Source of the DNA: Bradyrhizobiaceae bacterium PARB1
Lineage (GTDB): Bacteria; Pseudomonadota; Alphaproteobacteria; Rhizobiales; Xanthobacteraceae
DNA: 64,000 nucleotides
Direction: 5' to 3'
NCBI GenBank assembly: GCA_002256345.1
Contig: NKIY01000004.1
Coordinates: 575,876-639,875, forward strand
The notes beneath the pieces are model-generated. The model was not told the DNA's origin. It saw only the letters and a program-made list of their open reading frames with translations, and searched no databases. Shown here one piece after another: positions 21,244-28,851 of the stretch. The position numbers and the translations under genes are program-made. Numbering within the stretch: the stretch's first letter is position 1; each line of letters opens with the position of its first letter.

Positions 21244-22515
21244 ATGAAATCGATACTGAATCGATCCGTTGTTGCACGATCCGTTCTTGCATGCGCCGTG
21301 ATCCTCGCCACTGTCGGGATCACCCACGTCAGTGCGCAGCAAAAGCTCAAGAGCTACAAATCCGACACCAAGGATTTCTGGACCAATCCGCCCGATGACT
21401 GGTTCCTCGGCGACGAGACCGAAGCGCAGAAGGGCCTCGCACCGCCGTCCGGCCCGCCCACCGGCGCGTCGGACAAAGAACTCGCCGACATGATGAAGAA
21501 GATCAAGCTGCCGGCGGGCTTCAAGATCGAGGTCTATGCCTCAGGCGTGCTGGCCGCGCGGCAGATGGCCTGGGGCGACAACGGCACGCTGTTCGTGGGC
21601 TCGTTCGGCATCGGCAATGTCTATGCGATCACCGACAAGGGCGGAAAGAAAGAGGTCAAGACGATCCTCAAGGGCATGAAGATGCCCACCGGCATCGCCT
21701 TCCAGAATGGCGCGCTCTATGTGATCGATATCGACAAGCTGATCCGCTACGACAATGCGGAAGCCAATCTCGACAATCTCGGCACCGGCAAGGTCGTCTA
21801 TGACGACATGCCATCCTATGCCGCACATGGCTGGAAGTATCTCGCGCCCGACAAGGATGGCTGGTTCTATGTGCCGTTCGGACCGCCCTTCAATATCGGC
21901 ATTCCGCCGACGTCGCTGTCGCAGATCCGCCGCGTCGATCCCAAGACCGGAAATGCCGAGATCGTTGCGCTCGGCGTACGCAACAGCGTCGGCGGCGATG
22001 TCGATCCGCGCACCGGAAAATACTGGTTCACGGAGAATGCGCGCGACTGGATCAGCGACGACATGCCGAGCGACAAACTCAACATGATCACCAGGCTCGG
22101 CGAGCATTTCGGCTATCCGCATTGCCACCAGGGCGACATGCCGGATCCAAAATTCGCCATGGGGCACCAGTGTTCGGAATTCACGCCGCCGGTGCTCAAT
22201 CTCGGCGCGCACGTGGCTCCGCTCGGCATGAAGTTCTACACCGGCGACATGTTCCCGGCGGAGTACAAGAACAACATCTTCATCGCCGAGCATGGATCCT
22301 GGAATCGGCACAAATATCAGGGCGCACGGATCAAGCGTGTGATCGCCGATCCCGATGGCAAGAACGCCAAGCAGGAGATCTTCGCCTCCGGCTGGATCGA
22401 GGGCGATCAGGGTTATCTCGGCCGCCCCGCCGATGTAGTGCTGGCGAAGGATGGCTCGCTGCTGATTGCGGATGACTGGGCCGGTGCGGTGTACCGGATC
22501 AGCTACGCGAAGTGA
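21244..22515 (+). CDS. Periplasmic PQQ-dependent sugar/sorbosone dehydrogenase-like protein
   Basis: The 423-residue exported protein has a signal peptide (ARSVLACAVILATVGITHVSAQ) followed by a six-bladed beta-propeller of the soluble glucose/sorbosone dehydrogenase family. Landmarks are LPAGFKIEVYASGVLAARQM, GIAFQNGALYVID, GVRNSVGGDVDPRTGKYWFTEN, and the characteristic FIAEHGSWNRHKYQGARI and GRPADVVLAKDGSLLIADDWAGAVYRI. Such enzymes oxidise sugars or aldehydes using PQQ; the substrate is unknown. The ATG at 21244 has AGGGAG eight bases upstream and is preferred to a GTG at 21235. A diheme cytochrome c gene follows 155 bases downstream and is the likely electron acceptor. Confidence 0.87.
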   Translation: MKSILNRSVVARSVLACAVILATVGITHVSAQQKLKSYKSDTKDFWTNPPDDWFLGDETEAQKGLAPPSGPPTGASDKELADMMKKIKLPAGFKIEVYASGVLAARQMAWGDNGTLFVGSFGIGNVYAITDKGGKKEVKTILKGMKMPTGIAFQNGALYVIDIDKLIRYDNAEANLDNLGTGKVVYDDMPSYAAHGWKYLAPDKDGWFYVPFGPPFNIGIPPTSLSQIRRVDPKTGNAEIVALGVRNSVGGDVDPRTGKYWFTENARDWISDDMPSDKLNMITRLGEHFGYPHCHQGDMPDPKFAMGHQCSEFTPPVLNLGAHVAPLGMKFYTGDMFPAEYKNNIFIAEHGSWNRHKYQGARIKRVIADPDGKNAKQEIFASGWIEGDQGYLGRPADVVLAKDGSLLIADDWAGAVYRISYAK

Positions 22516-22562
22516 CGTAACACGGGGTATGTAGCGAGAGACCGGGCACACCGGTCTCTCCA

Positions 22563-22639
22563 CGTCATTGCGGGCGCAGCGAAGCAATCCAGTAAACCAA
22601 GAGCTGGATTGCTTCGTCGCTTCGCTCCTCGCAATGACG
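22563..22639. repeat. Palindromic repeat, CGTCATTGCGGGC/AGCAATCCAG type
   Basis: The arms CGTCATTGCG...GAAGCAATCCAG and CTGGATTGCTTCG...CGCAATGACG form a near-perfect long hairpin between the PQQ dehydrogenase and cytochrome genes. It may cap the 3' end of the first message or lower expression of the second. Confidence 0.85.
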
Positions 22640-22670
22640 AGCGTAGACACGAGCGAGCCGGAATGCGGAA

Positions 22671-23252
22671 ATGCAATCCCGATCCATTCTCATTTCTCTT
22701 TACCTGTTTATCCTTGGTTCTCTTCAAGCCACCGCCGCCGACATCGCCGCCGGCAAGGAAAAAGCCGAGCTTTGTACCGGCTGCCATGGCGAGAACGGCA
22801 TATCGCAGATGGAGAACACGCCCTCCCTCGCCGCCCAGCCGGATCAGTTCATCCAGTGGCAGTTGATCTTCTTCCGCGCGGGAACGCGCAAGAATGAGCA
22901 GATGCAGCCGATCGTCGAGCAACTCGACAACAACGACATCCGCAATCTCGGCGCTTACTTCGCATCACTGCAGCCACCGGAAAAGAAGGAGGATGACGAC
23001 CCCGATCTCTCGGCGAAGGGCAAGCAGGCTGCAGCCGGTCGCCGCTGTGCGTCATGTCATCTGGATAGCTATGCCGGCACCAAGGCGGTGTCGCGCATTG
23101 CCGGCCAGCGCGAGGACTATCTGTTGAAGGCGCTGCGCGACTATAAATCCGGCGTACGGGCCGGCGGCGGCATGGCCGCGATGGCCGAGGTCGCCTATTC
23201 GCTGAGCGAGGAGGAGATCGAGGCGCTGGCGCACTACCTGGCGCATCTGTAG
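22671..23252 (+). CDS. Periplasmic diheme cytochrome c (cytochrome c4-like)
   Basis: This 193-residue exported protein (signal peptide about 1-22) has two haem-binding motifs, CTGCH at 35-39 and CASCH at 126-130, in two similar domains as in cytochrome c4. Candidate axial methionines lie in KNEQMQPI and GGGMAAMAEVAYSL. The family shuttles electrons between periplasmic dehydrogenases and terminal oxidases. Its position after a PQQ dehydrogenase suggests it is that enzyme's electron acceptor (inference). The ATG at 22671 directly precedes the signal peptide. Confidence 0.92.
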   Translation: MQSRSILISLYLFILGSLQATAADIAAGKEKAELCTGCHGENGISQMENTPSLAAQPDQFIQWQLIFFRAGTRKNEQMQPIVEQLDNNDIRNLGAYFASLQPPEKKEDDDPDLSAKGKQAAAGRRCASCHLDSYAGTKAVSRIAGQREDYLLKALRDYKSGVRAGGGMAAMAEVAYSLSEEEIEALAHYLAHL

Positions 23253-23263
23253 ATCGCTTGTTC

Positions 23264-23389
23264 GTGCCCCGGACGCGATGCGGCATGCAATGCCGCTTCG
23301 CAGAGCCGGGGCCGTCCCAAACGCTTTCGCTCGCGGCGGTCCCGGTTCTGCGGAGCAACGCTACGCGTTGCACCGCGCCCGGGACACGA
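23264..23389. repeat. Palindromic repeat, CCCGGACGCGATGC type (copy 1)
   Basis: This roughly 125-base element begins CCCGGACGCGATGC and ends GCGCCCGGGACA, with internal arms TTCGCAGAGCCGGG and CCCGGTTCTGCGG. It fills the gap between the convergent cytochrome and ApbA genes. A second copy is at 51388-51512. Confidence 0.85.
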
Positions 23390-24313
23390 CTACGCACCCC
23401 TCTGATTCTCATACGTCTTCAGATGCGTATAGATCATCCGCAGCCGCGGCACGGCGACCTTGGCCGCATCGGCGCGTGCGACAAGATCGCCGATGATCTG
23501 GTCGGCTTCGATCGCTGAACCCGCAAGGATGTCGCGATACATCGAGGCGGTCATTCGCGACGCCTTGTCTGTGAGCATCGTCTCGGTGCGCTCGATAAAC
23601 GGCTTGCGCGGCGCGTACCCATTCGCGGTTGCTACGGCGGTTGCCTCGTCGCGCACGCCGAGAACGAAATCGCGGCCGCCCGGTGCGGCAATGATGTCGC
23701 CGATGGCGCCGCGCATGGATGAGGTCGAGCCGGCAGCCGTCGCCAGGAACACCCACTTCTCCCACATGTCCTGCATGATGGTTTCGGACATCGCACCGCC
23801 GAAATTGCCGGACTTCATGATGTCGTCGATGGCCTCGGCGCGTTCCGAGCTGCCGCCCTTTCGCTCGCCGAAGGAGAGCACCTGCATCGGCGCCATCTGC
23901 ACCACCTCGCGCTGGGCATTCAGCGTCGCAGCAATCTGGCACTGTCCGCCCATCACGGCGTCGGCACCGAAAATCTGCTCCAGTACGTCGAGATGTTTCA
24001 TGCCGTTGAGCAGCGGGATGATCGTGGTCTTGGGGCCGACGGCGGGGGCGAAGGATTTGATGGCATCGTCGAGATCGAACGCCTTGCAGCTCAGCAGCAC
24101 GACATCGAATTTCTCGGCGAGTTGATCGGCCTGGACGGTGGGCGGGTTTTTCAGCGTCACATCGCCATGCGGGCTCTTGATGATGAGGCCGGCGCTGGCG
24201 AGTTCGCTCGCGCGCTTCGGGCGAACCAGAAAGGTGATGTCATTTCCGGCCTGGAGCAGCCTGCCGCCGAAATAGCCTCCAATGGCGCCGGCGCCGACGA
24301 CGAGAATACGCAT
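23390..24313 (-). CDS. ApbA/PanE family 2-dehydropantoate 2-reductase-like protein
   Basis: The 307-residue protein has the NADP-binding motif MRILVVGAGAIGGYFGGRL, the LLSCKAFDLDDAI segment (with the conserved substrate-binding/catalytic lysine), PLLNGM, and a C-terminal helical domain containing KASRMTASMYRDILAGSAIEADQIIGDLV. Ketopantoate reductase converts 2-dehydropantoate to pantoate in pantothenate synthesis. Many genomes of this group carry several ApbA paralogs with other substrates, so a panE name would be premature. ATG 24313 is at the start of the Rossmann strand. Confidence 0.88.
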   Translation of the reverse strand: MRILVVGAGAIGGYFGGRLLQAGNDITFLVRPKRASELASAGLIIKSPHGDVTLKNPPTVQADQLAEKFDVVLLSCKAFDLDDAIKSFAPAVGPKTTIIPLLNGMKHLDVLEQIFGADAVMGGQCQIAATLNAQREVVQMAPMQVLSFGERKGGSSERAEAIDDIMKSGNFGGAMSETIMQDMWEKWVFLATAAGSTSSMRGAIGDIIAAPGGRDFVLGVRDEATAVATANGYAPRKPFIERTETMLTDKASRMTASMYRDILAGSAIEADQIIGDLVARADAAKVAVPRLRMIYTHLKTYENQRGA

Positions 24314-24338
24314 GGGATAAGTCCTTGATGTCTTTTGT

Positions 24339-24418
24339 CATGGCCGGGCTTGTCCCGGCCATCCACTTTCGTCTGCATCATCAAAAGCTGGATGCCCGGG
24401 TCAAGCCCGGGCGTGTCG
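24339..24418. repeat. Palindromic repeat, CCGGGCTTGTCCCGG type (copy 2)
   Basis: The arms ATGGCCGGGCTTGTCCCGG and GCCCGGGTCAAGCCCGGGC match the 18066-18144 element. It lies between the ApbA and SDR genes. Confidence 0.87.
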
Positions 24419-24443
24419 TTCGGGGGGAGGGGCAGCTCTGCGT

Positions 24444-25181
24444 CTACCACTTCTCTCCGAACGGCCGAATTTCCATCTCGAAGGTCCAGGCGCTGCGCGG
24501 CTGGCTGTAGAGCTGCCAGTAGGATTCCGCCACCGAAGCGGGCGGCATCAGCAAATCGGGATTGTCGAGTGCGTTGGGGCCAAGCGACTCAAGCCGACGT
24601 TGCCGCACCCATTCGGTATCGACACCGCTGTCGATGATCAAATGCGCCACATGGATGTTTTTAGGGCCGAGCTCGCGCGCCATGGACTGTGCCACCGCAC
24701 GCAGGCCGAATTTGGCTGAGGCGAAGGCGGCAAAGCCGGAGCCGCCGCGCAGGCTGGCGGTGGCGCCGGTAAAGAAGATATTGCCCTGCCCGCGCGGCAG
24801 CATCAGCCGCGCCGCCTCGCGACCGGCGAGGAAGCCGGAATAACAGGCCATCTCCCACACCTTGCGAAATACCCGCTCGGTGGTGTCGAGAATCGGGAAA
24901 TTGACGTTGGCACCGACATTGAAGATGCAGATCTCCAACGGCGCATGGGCATCGGCGTCATTGAGGAAGGTGGTGATCTCCTCCTCCTTGCGCGCGTCCA
25001 GCGAGCGCGCATGAACGCTGCCACCTTTGGCTTCGATCTCGGCCACCAGGGGAGCCAGCTTGTCGCCATTGCGGCGGCCGGCGAACACGGTGAAGCCCTC
25101 GGCGGCAAATTTCTTGGCGATCTCGGCGCCGATAAAGTCGCCAGCACCGATCACGGCAACGGTGGCGTTGCGCTTGGTCAT
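24444..25181 (-). CDS. Short-chain dehydrogenase-like protein with substituted catalytic tyrosine
   Basis: The 245-residue Rossmann protein belongs to the SDR superfamily (AVIGAGDFIGAEIAKKFAAEG; NVGANVNF in place of NNAG). The usual YxxxK is replaced by F153-A-S-A-K157 in GFAAFASAKFGLRAVAQSMA, and the catalytic serine position also appears to be non-serine (IFFTGATAS). The lysine and the LGPKNIHVAHLI strand are intact. The protein may bind a nucleotide without classical dehydrogenase chemistry, or use another residue. The start at 25181 (MTKRNATVAV) is chosen over an upstream ATG lying in repeat sequence. The HCCA-isomerase-like gene is 114 bases upstream. Confidence 0.85.
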   Translation of the reverse strand: MTKRNATVAVIGAGDFIGAEIAKKFAAEGFTVFAGRRNGDKLAPLVAEIEAKGGSVHARSLDARKEEEITTFLNDADAHAPLEICIFNVGANVNFPILDTTERVFRKVWEMACYSGFLAGREAARLMLPRGQGNIFFTGATASLRGGSGFAAFASAKFGLRAVAQSMARELGPKNIHVAHLIIDSGVDTEWVRQRRLESLGPNALDNPDLLMPPASVAESYWQLYSQPRSAWTFEMEIRPFGEKW

Positions 25182-25198
25182 TCGAGACTCCTCGCTCT

Positions 25199-25294
25199 TA
25201 GGATGGGTCGAGCGCGGTCGCGAAGCGCCGGAACGATACCCATCAATAGCGGTGCGTGGATCGATGGGCATCGCTGTGCTCAATCCATCCTACG
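25199..25294. repeat. Palindromic intergenic repeat, GGATGGGTCGAGCG type
   Basis: The arms TTAGGATGGGTCGAGCG and GCTGTGCTCAATCCATCCTA resemble those of the 3966-4055 element. It separates the SDR and isomerase genes. Confidence 0.75.
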
Positions 25295-25295
25295 A

Positions 25296-25898
25296 TCAGC
25301 CCGCGATCATCTCCTCGACTTCCCGGAGCTGCTCCTTGCCAAAAAACATCTCCTTGCCGACGAAGAACGTCGGCGAACCGAATGCGCCGCGTTCCACGGC
25401 GTCCTGCGTATTCGCGATCAGCTTAGCCTTCACCTCAGCCTCCTGCCCGCGCGTCAGCAGCTTCGCGCCGTCGAGACCGGAGGAATTGAGCGCTGCAATC
25501 GCCGTGTCGAGATCGTCCATCTTTTTCGGCTCCACCCACATGTGATGGAATGCGGCCTCGACATATTGTTCGAACACGCCCTCGAGCTGCGCCGCGACTG
25601 CAGCGCGCATCAGGTTCAGCGTGTTCACCGGGAAATGCGGATTCCACACATAGGGCTTCACCTTGAAGCGCTTGACGAAACGTTCGGTCTCGAGCTGATG
25701 GAATTCGCGCTTATTTTTCACGCCTGCATAGGTCTCGGCGGGGGAGCGGTTATTGGTGGCCTTGAAGATGCCGCCGAGCAGCACGGGCACATAGTCGAAT
25801 GTGGCGCCGGTGCGTGCCGCGATGGCGGGAATCGCCTCATGGCTCAGGAAAGCGTTGGGGCTGCCGAAATCGAACAGGAACTGAACTGTGTGCGCCAA
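25296..25898 (-). CDS. 2-hydroxychromene-2-carboxylate isomerase-like DsbA-family protein
   Basis: This 200-residue kappa-class thioredoxin-fold protein has FLFDFGSPNAFLSH with serine 13 at the glutathione-activating position rather than a CxxC. HFPVNTLNLMRA and FGSPTFFVGKEMFFGKEQL follow. Characterised relatives isomerise 2-hydroxychromene-2-carboxylate in naphthalene degradation using glutathione; in soil bacteria many homologs have unknown substrates. The start is a TTG at 25898, supported by GGGAGGG six bases upstream and by the family N-terminus. Confidence 0.88.
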   Translation of the reverse strand: MAHTVQFLFDFGSPNAFLSHEAIPAIAARTGATFDYVPVLLGGIFKATNNRSPAETYAGVKNKREFHQLETERFVKRFKVKPYVWNPHFPVNTLNLMRAAVAAQLEGVFEQYVEAAFHHMWVEPKKMDDLDTAIAALNSSGLDGAKLLTRGQEAEVKAKLIANTQDAVERGAFGSPTFFVGKEMFFGKEQLREVEEMIAG

Positions 25899-26018
25899 GC
25901 GGCCCTCCCGGATGTCATGATCTTGCCGACCATTGTTGCCTGAGAGTGTGACGCGGCAGGGTTGCCGTGTCCACTCTTTTCATGATGGTCGTCATATCGC
26001 AGCCGTGGCCGGGTGCAA

Positions 26019-27368
26019 TCAGACCAAGCGCGTGATGGTCTTCTTGCGCCAGACGAAGCGGTAATAGCTCGCCTGCAACAGGAGCATGACGCAGAAGGTG
26101 ATCGGCCAAGCATACCAGACACCGGTGACGCCGAAATGCCGGCTCAGCACGATGGCGCTCGGCACCTCGATCAGCGCGATCGCCAGCACCGACAGCAGCG
26201 TCGGAACGAAGACAGTGCCCGATGCCCGCATGGTGCCGGAGAAGATTCCGGCCATGCCGAACACGATGCTGCTCCACAGTACGATATGCAGGAGATGTTG
26301 CGAGAGATCGAGAACGGCGGTGTCGGTAATGAAGAAGCCCATCACCGTGCGCGAGAACAGGTAGATCAGCGCGACCAGTCCGCCGGTCAGCACGAGGTTC
26401 AGCAGCAGCGCGGTGCGCACGATGGCGCCGAGTCGCGCGACATCGCCGCGGCCGATCGCCTGAGCACCGAATACCGAAGCCGATATTGCAATCGATATGG
26501 CCGGGAACTGCGCATAGCCGATCACCTGATTGACGGCGCCGTAAGCCGCAGTGGCATCGGAACCGAAACCGTTGACGATGCCGAGCAGCGCCAGTTCGGC
26601 CAGCGACATGGTGACGATCTGGATCGCGGTGGGAATCCCGAGCCGCAGGATGCGGCCGAGCAGCGACAGGTCCACATGCAGGTGCCGCAGCATGGCGGCG
26701 TCCGGCGCCAGCGGGTGGTTGCGGCGGATCAGATGGATCACGAACCACGCCATGCCGACCGCCGTGGAGATGGCGGAGGCGATAGCCGCGCTGGTGACAC
26801 CGAGTGGCGGCAACCCGGTCCAGCCGAGGATCAATGCCGGCGTGATGATCAGGCCGAGCACGGTGGAGATCGCAAGGCCGAGCAGCGGCGTCACAGTATC
26901 GCCGACGCCGCGCAGCAGCGATGTCGAAAGCAAAAAGGCAAAAGTCAGCGGCATGCCCAGCATCATGATGCGCGCATAATCCGTGGCCTGGTCGAGAATA
27001 TTGGCCGGTGTCGCCAGCGCGATCATCAATTGGCGGGTGAACAGTCCGCCGAATACCGAGATGGTGATGCCGATCACCAGTGTCGCGAGCAGCGCTGCGG
27101 CAGCGATTTCCTTCACCTTGTCACGCTGCCCCGCCCCCCAGGCCTGGCCGATCAGGATGCTCGCGCCGGCGCCGAGACCGATCACGAAGGCGACGAAAAG
27201 GAACATCAGCGGGAATGCAGCCGATGCCGCGGCCAGCGCGTTCACGCCGATCAATTGGCCGAGATAGATATTGTTGATAGTGCCGAACAGCGATTGCAGG
27301 ATGTTGCTCACCATCATCGGGGCGACGAAGACGAGAAAGGCCTGCCACAGAGGTTTTTCTGCGGGCAT
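26019..27368 (-). CDS. MATE-family multidrug/sodium antiporter
   Basis: The 449-residue integral membrane protein with about 12 segments shows the two-fold MATE repeat: N-terminal FVAPMMVSNILQSLFGTINNIYLGQLIG and FGAGASILIGQAWGAG, then in the second half SLAELALLGIVNGFGSDATAAYGAVNQV and SVFGAQAIGRGD. The family exports cationic drugs or metabolites using Na+ or H+ gradients. The ATG at 27368 is preferred. The DUF2239 gene ends 60 bases upstream on the same strand. Confidence 0.92.
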   Translation of the reverse strand: MPAEKPLWQAFLVFVAPMMVSNILQSLFGTINNIYLGQLIGVNALAAASAAFPLMFLFVAFVIGLGAGASILIGQAWGAGQRDKVKEIAAAALLATLVIGITISVFGGLFTRQLMIALATPANILDQATDYARIMMLGMPLTFAFLLSTSLLRGVGDTVTPLLGLAISTVLGLIITPALILGWTGLPPLGVTSAAIASAISTAVGMAWFVIHLIRRNHPLAPDAAMLRHLHVDLSLLGRILRLGIPTAIQIVTMSLAELALLGIVNGFGSDATAAYGAVNQVIGYAQFPAISIAISASVFGAQAIGRGDVARLGAIVRTALLLNLVLTGGLVALIYLFSRTVMGFFITDTAVLDLSQHLLHIVLWSSIVFGMAGIFSGTMRASGTVFVPTLLSVLAIALIEVPSAIVLSRHFGVTGVWYAWPITFCVMLLLQASYYRFVWRKKTITRLV

Positions 27369-27428
27369 TGGAGAAGTCCTGAATGTGAGTACGCGGCGGC
27401 GCGCGAAAAGCGCGCCGCAATTGAGATG

Positions 27429-28031
27429 CTAGGTGCGATCGGCGAAAGCGAGCCTGATCACGTGATCGCGGATATCGGCGGGCCAGCCGGCGATCAGCTC
27501 GCCGAATTTGCGGCGGTCAGCCGCGAACAGCGCGCGCGAGGCTTCTTCGAAATCCGGTAGATCGCCGGCCATGGTGGACATGAAGTAATAGGCGGCATCG
27601 CGGGCGGCGCGGGCACGTTCGCGGTCGCCGTTGGCGCGGCGGGCATCTTCCACCAGTTTTCGCAAAGCCACCGAAGCGCCGCCGGGCTGGGCGGCGAGCC
27701 AGTCCCAGTGCCGCGGCAGCAAGGTGACCTCGCGGGCGACGACGCCGAGCTTCGGCCGGCCGCGACCGCGCGGCTCGGTTGGAGCATCCGGCTCCGCCGT
27801 GGCTGCTGCCGGGGGCTGCAGCCGGGCGACGATCTCGCGATGGGTGCCGCGCAGATCCACGTCGAGGGACTTGCCGGTGGTGTTGTCAAAAATGATGATG
27901 GGATCGGCCATTCCCCCAGTGGCGATCTTTACGGCGATCGCGACCTCGGCCAATGACCCAGACGCCAGCAGCTTGTGGCCGGCAAAGGCGGTATAGGGAG
28001 CTGTCATTGTCGTGTCGGTTGTCATCGGCAT
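27429..28031 (-). CDS. DUF2239 family protein
   Basis: The 200-residue protein matches the DUF2239 family. An N-terminal beta-rich part (YTAFAGHKLLASGSLAEVAIAVK, IIIFDNTTGKSLDVDLRG) is joined by a basic hinge (RGRGRPKLG) to a helical part, VAREVTLLPRHWDWLAAQPGGASVALRKLVEDARR, ending WPADIRDHVIRLAF. The RGRPKLGVVAREVTLLPRHWDWL segment resembles a small DNA-binding or ribbon-helix-helix-like module, which suggests autoregulation through the adjacent twin operator (inference). No biochemical function is known. It diverges from the GST gene across about 100 bases. Confidence 0.88.
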   Translation of the reverse strand: MPMTTDTTMTAPYTAFAGHKLLASGSLAEVAIAVKIATGGMADPIIIFDNTTGKSLDVDLRGTHREIVARLQPPAAATAEPDAPTEPRGRGRPKLGVVAREVTLLPRHWDWLAAQPGGASVALRKLVEDARRANGDRERARAARDAAYYFMSTMAGDLPDFEEASRALFAADRRKFGELIAGWPADIRDHVIRLAFADRT

Positions 28032-28060
28032 GGGTCCGTTTCGCGAGAAAGTCAGACGCT

Positions 28061-28109
28061 AATTATACCCGGATAATAATTCCGTCAATATTATCCGGGC
28101 AATAATTTG
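28061..28109. promoter_or_regulatory. Twin palindromic operator between DUF2239 and GST genes
   Basis: The motifs ATTATACCCGGATAAT (from 28063) and ATTATCCGGGCAATAAT (from 28090) are each palindromic. They also form a perfect inverted repeat with each other (CCCGGATAATA at 28068-28078, TATTATCCGGG at 28089-28099). The site is strongly AT-rich against a G+C-rich background and spans the divergent promoter region. Confidence 0.75.
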
Positions 28110-28132
28110 CTCGGCTCAGGCCAGGAAAATTG

Positions 28133-28798
28133 ATGCTCACCGTCCATCATCTCAACAATTCCCGCTCGCAGCGCGTGCTCTGGCTGCTCGAAGAGTTGGG
28201 CGTACCCTATGAGATCGTGCGCTATCAGAGGCAACCGAACATGCTCGCGCCGAAAGAGCTGCGCGCCATCCATCCGCTGGGCAAGTCACCGGTCATTACC
28301 GACAACGGCAACACGGTCGCGGAGTCCGGCGCCATCGTCGAATACATCGTGAAGGCCTATGGCGCCGGTCGGCTGATCCCGCCGGACGATAAGCCGGAGC
28401 GGCTGCGCTACACATACTGGCTGCATTACGCCGAAGGCTCGGCGATGACGCCGCTCCTGCTCAAATTGATCTTCGGCATGCTCCCGAAGCGCGCGCCGTT
28501 CCTGATCCGGCCGATCGCCAACGCGATCTCTTCGAAGGCGCTGGCGAGCTTGGTGACGCCGCAGCTCAAGCAGCACATGGCGTTCTGGGAAAGCGAACTC
28601 GGCAAGAGCGAATGGTTTGCAGGCAATGATTTCACCGCGGCCGATATTCAGATGAGTTTTCCGCTCGAGGCGGCCAGCGCGCGTGGTGGGCTCGATCAGA
28701 GCTATCCCAAAGCGATGGCATGGCTTGGGAAGATACATGCCCGGCCCGCCTATCAACGTGCGCTGGAAGTTGGCGGACCGTATCAGGTGGGGAAGTAA
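28133..28798 (+). CDS. Glutathione S-transferase
   Basis: The 221-residue cytosolic GST has an N-terminal thioredoxin-like domain with LTVHHLNNSRSQRVLWLLEELG (N/S region that activates glutathione), the cis-proline KSPVITDNG and the ESGAIVEYI glutathione-binding motif. A helical C-terminal domain carries FTAADIQMSFPLE. The substrate is unknown. The ATG at 28133 follows the GG-rich CCAGGAAAATTG; a TTG one codon upstream is less likely. It diverges from DUF2239 and could share its operator-based control. A hairpin terminator lies 17 bases downstream. Confidence 0.92.
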   Translation: MLTVHHLNNSRSQRVLWLLEELGVPYEIVRYQRQPNMLAPKELRAIHPLGKSPVITDNGNTVAESGAIVEYIVKAYGAGRLIPPDDKPERLRYTYWLHYAEGSAMTPLLLKLIFGMLPKRAPFLIRPIANAISSKALASLVTPQLKQHMAFWESELGKSEWFAGNDFTAADIQMSFPLEAASARGGLDQSYPKAMAWLGKIHARPAYQRALEVGGPYQVGK

Positions 28799-28814
28799 TA
28801 AGTCTTACTTGGAC

Positions 28815-28844
28815 TGTCGTCGCCCGCGTAAGCGGGCGACGACA
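28815..28844. terminator. Bidirectional hairpin terminator/repeat
   Basis: A perfect 13-bp stem, TGTCGTCGCCCGC (28815-28827) and GCGGGCGACGACA (28832-28844), closes a GTAA loop between two convergent genes. The same design appears at 47293-47320. No T-run follows on either strand, so it may be a dispersed repeat that also terminates. Confidence 0.75.
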
Positions 28845-28851
28845 AAGATTG

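Noticed and set aside
23390-24313. Assigning panE by name
   Set aside because: Several ApbA paralogs usually exist in these genomes and substrate cannot be read from sequence.
26013-27560. A 515-codon plus-strand open frame over the MATE gene
   Set aside because: Antisense of a clear membrane transporter; composition is that of a mirrored frame.
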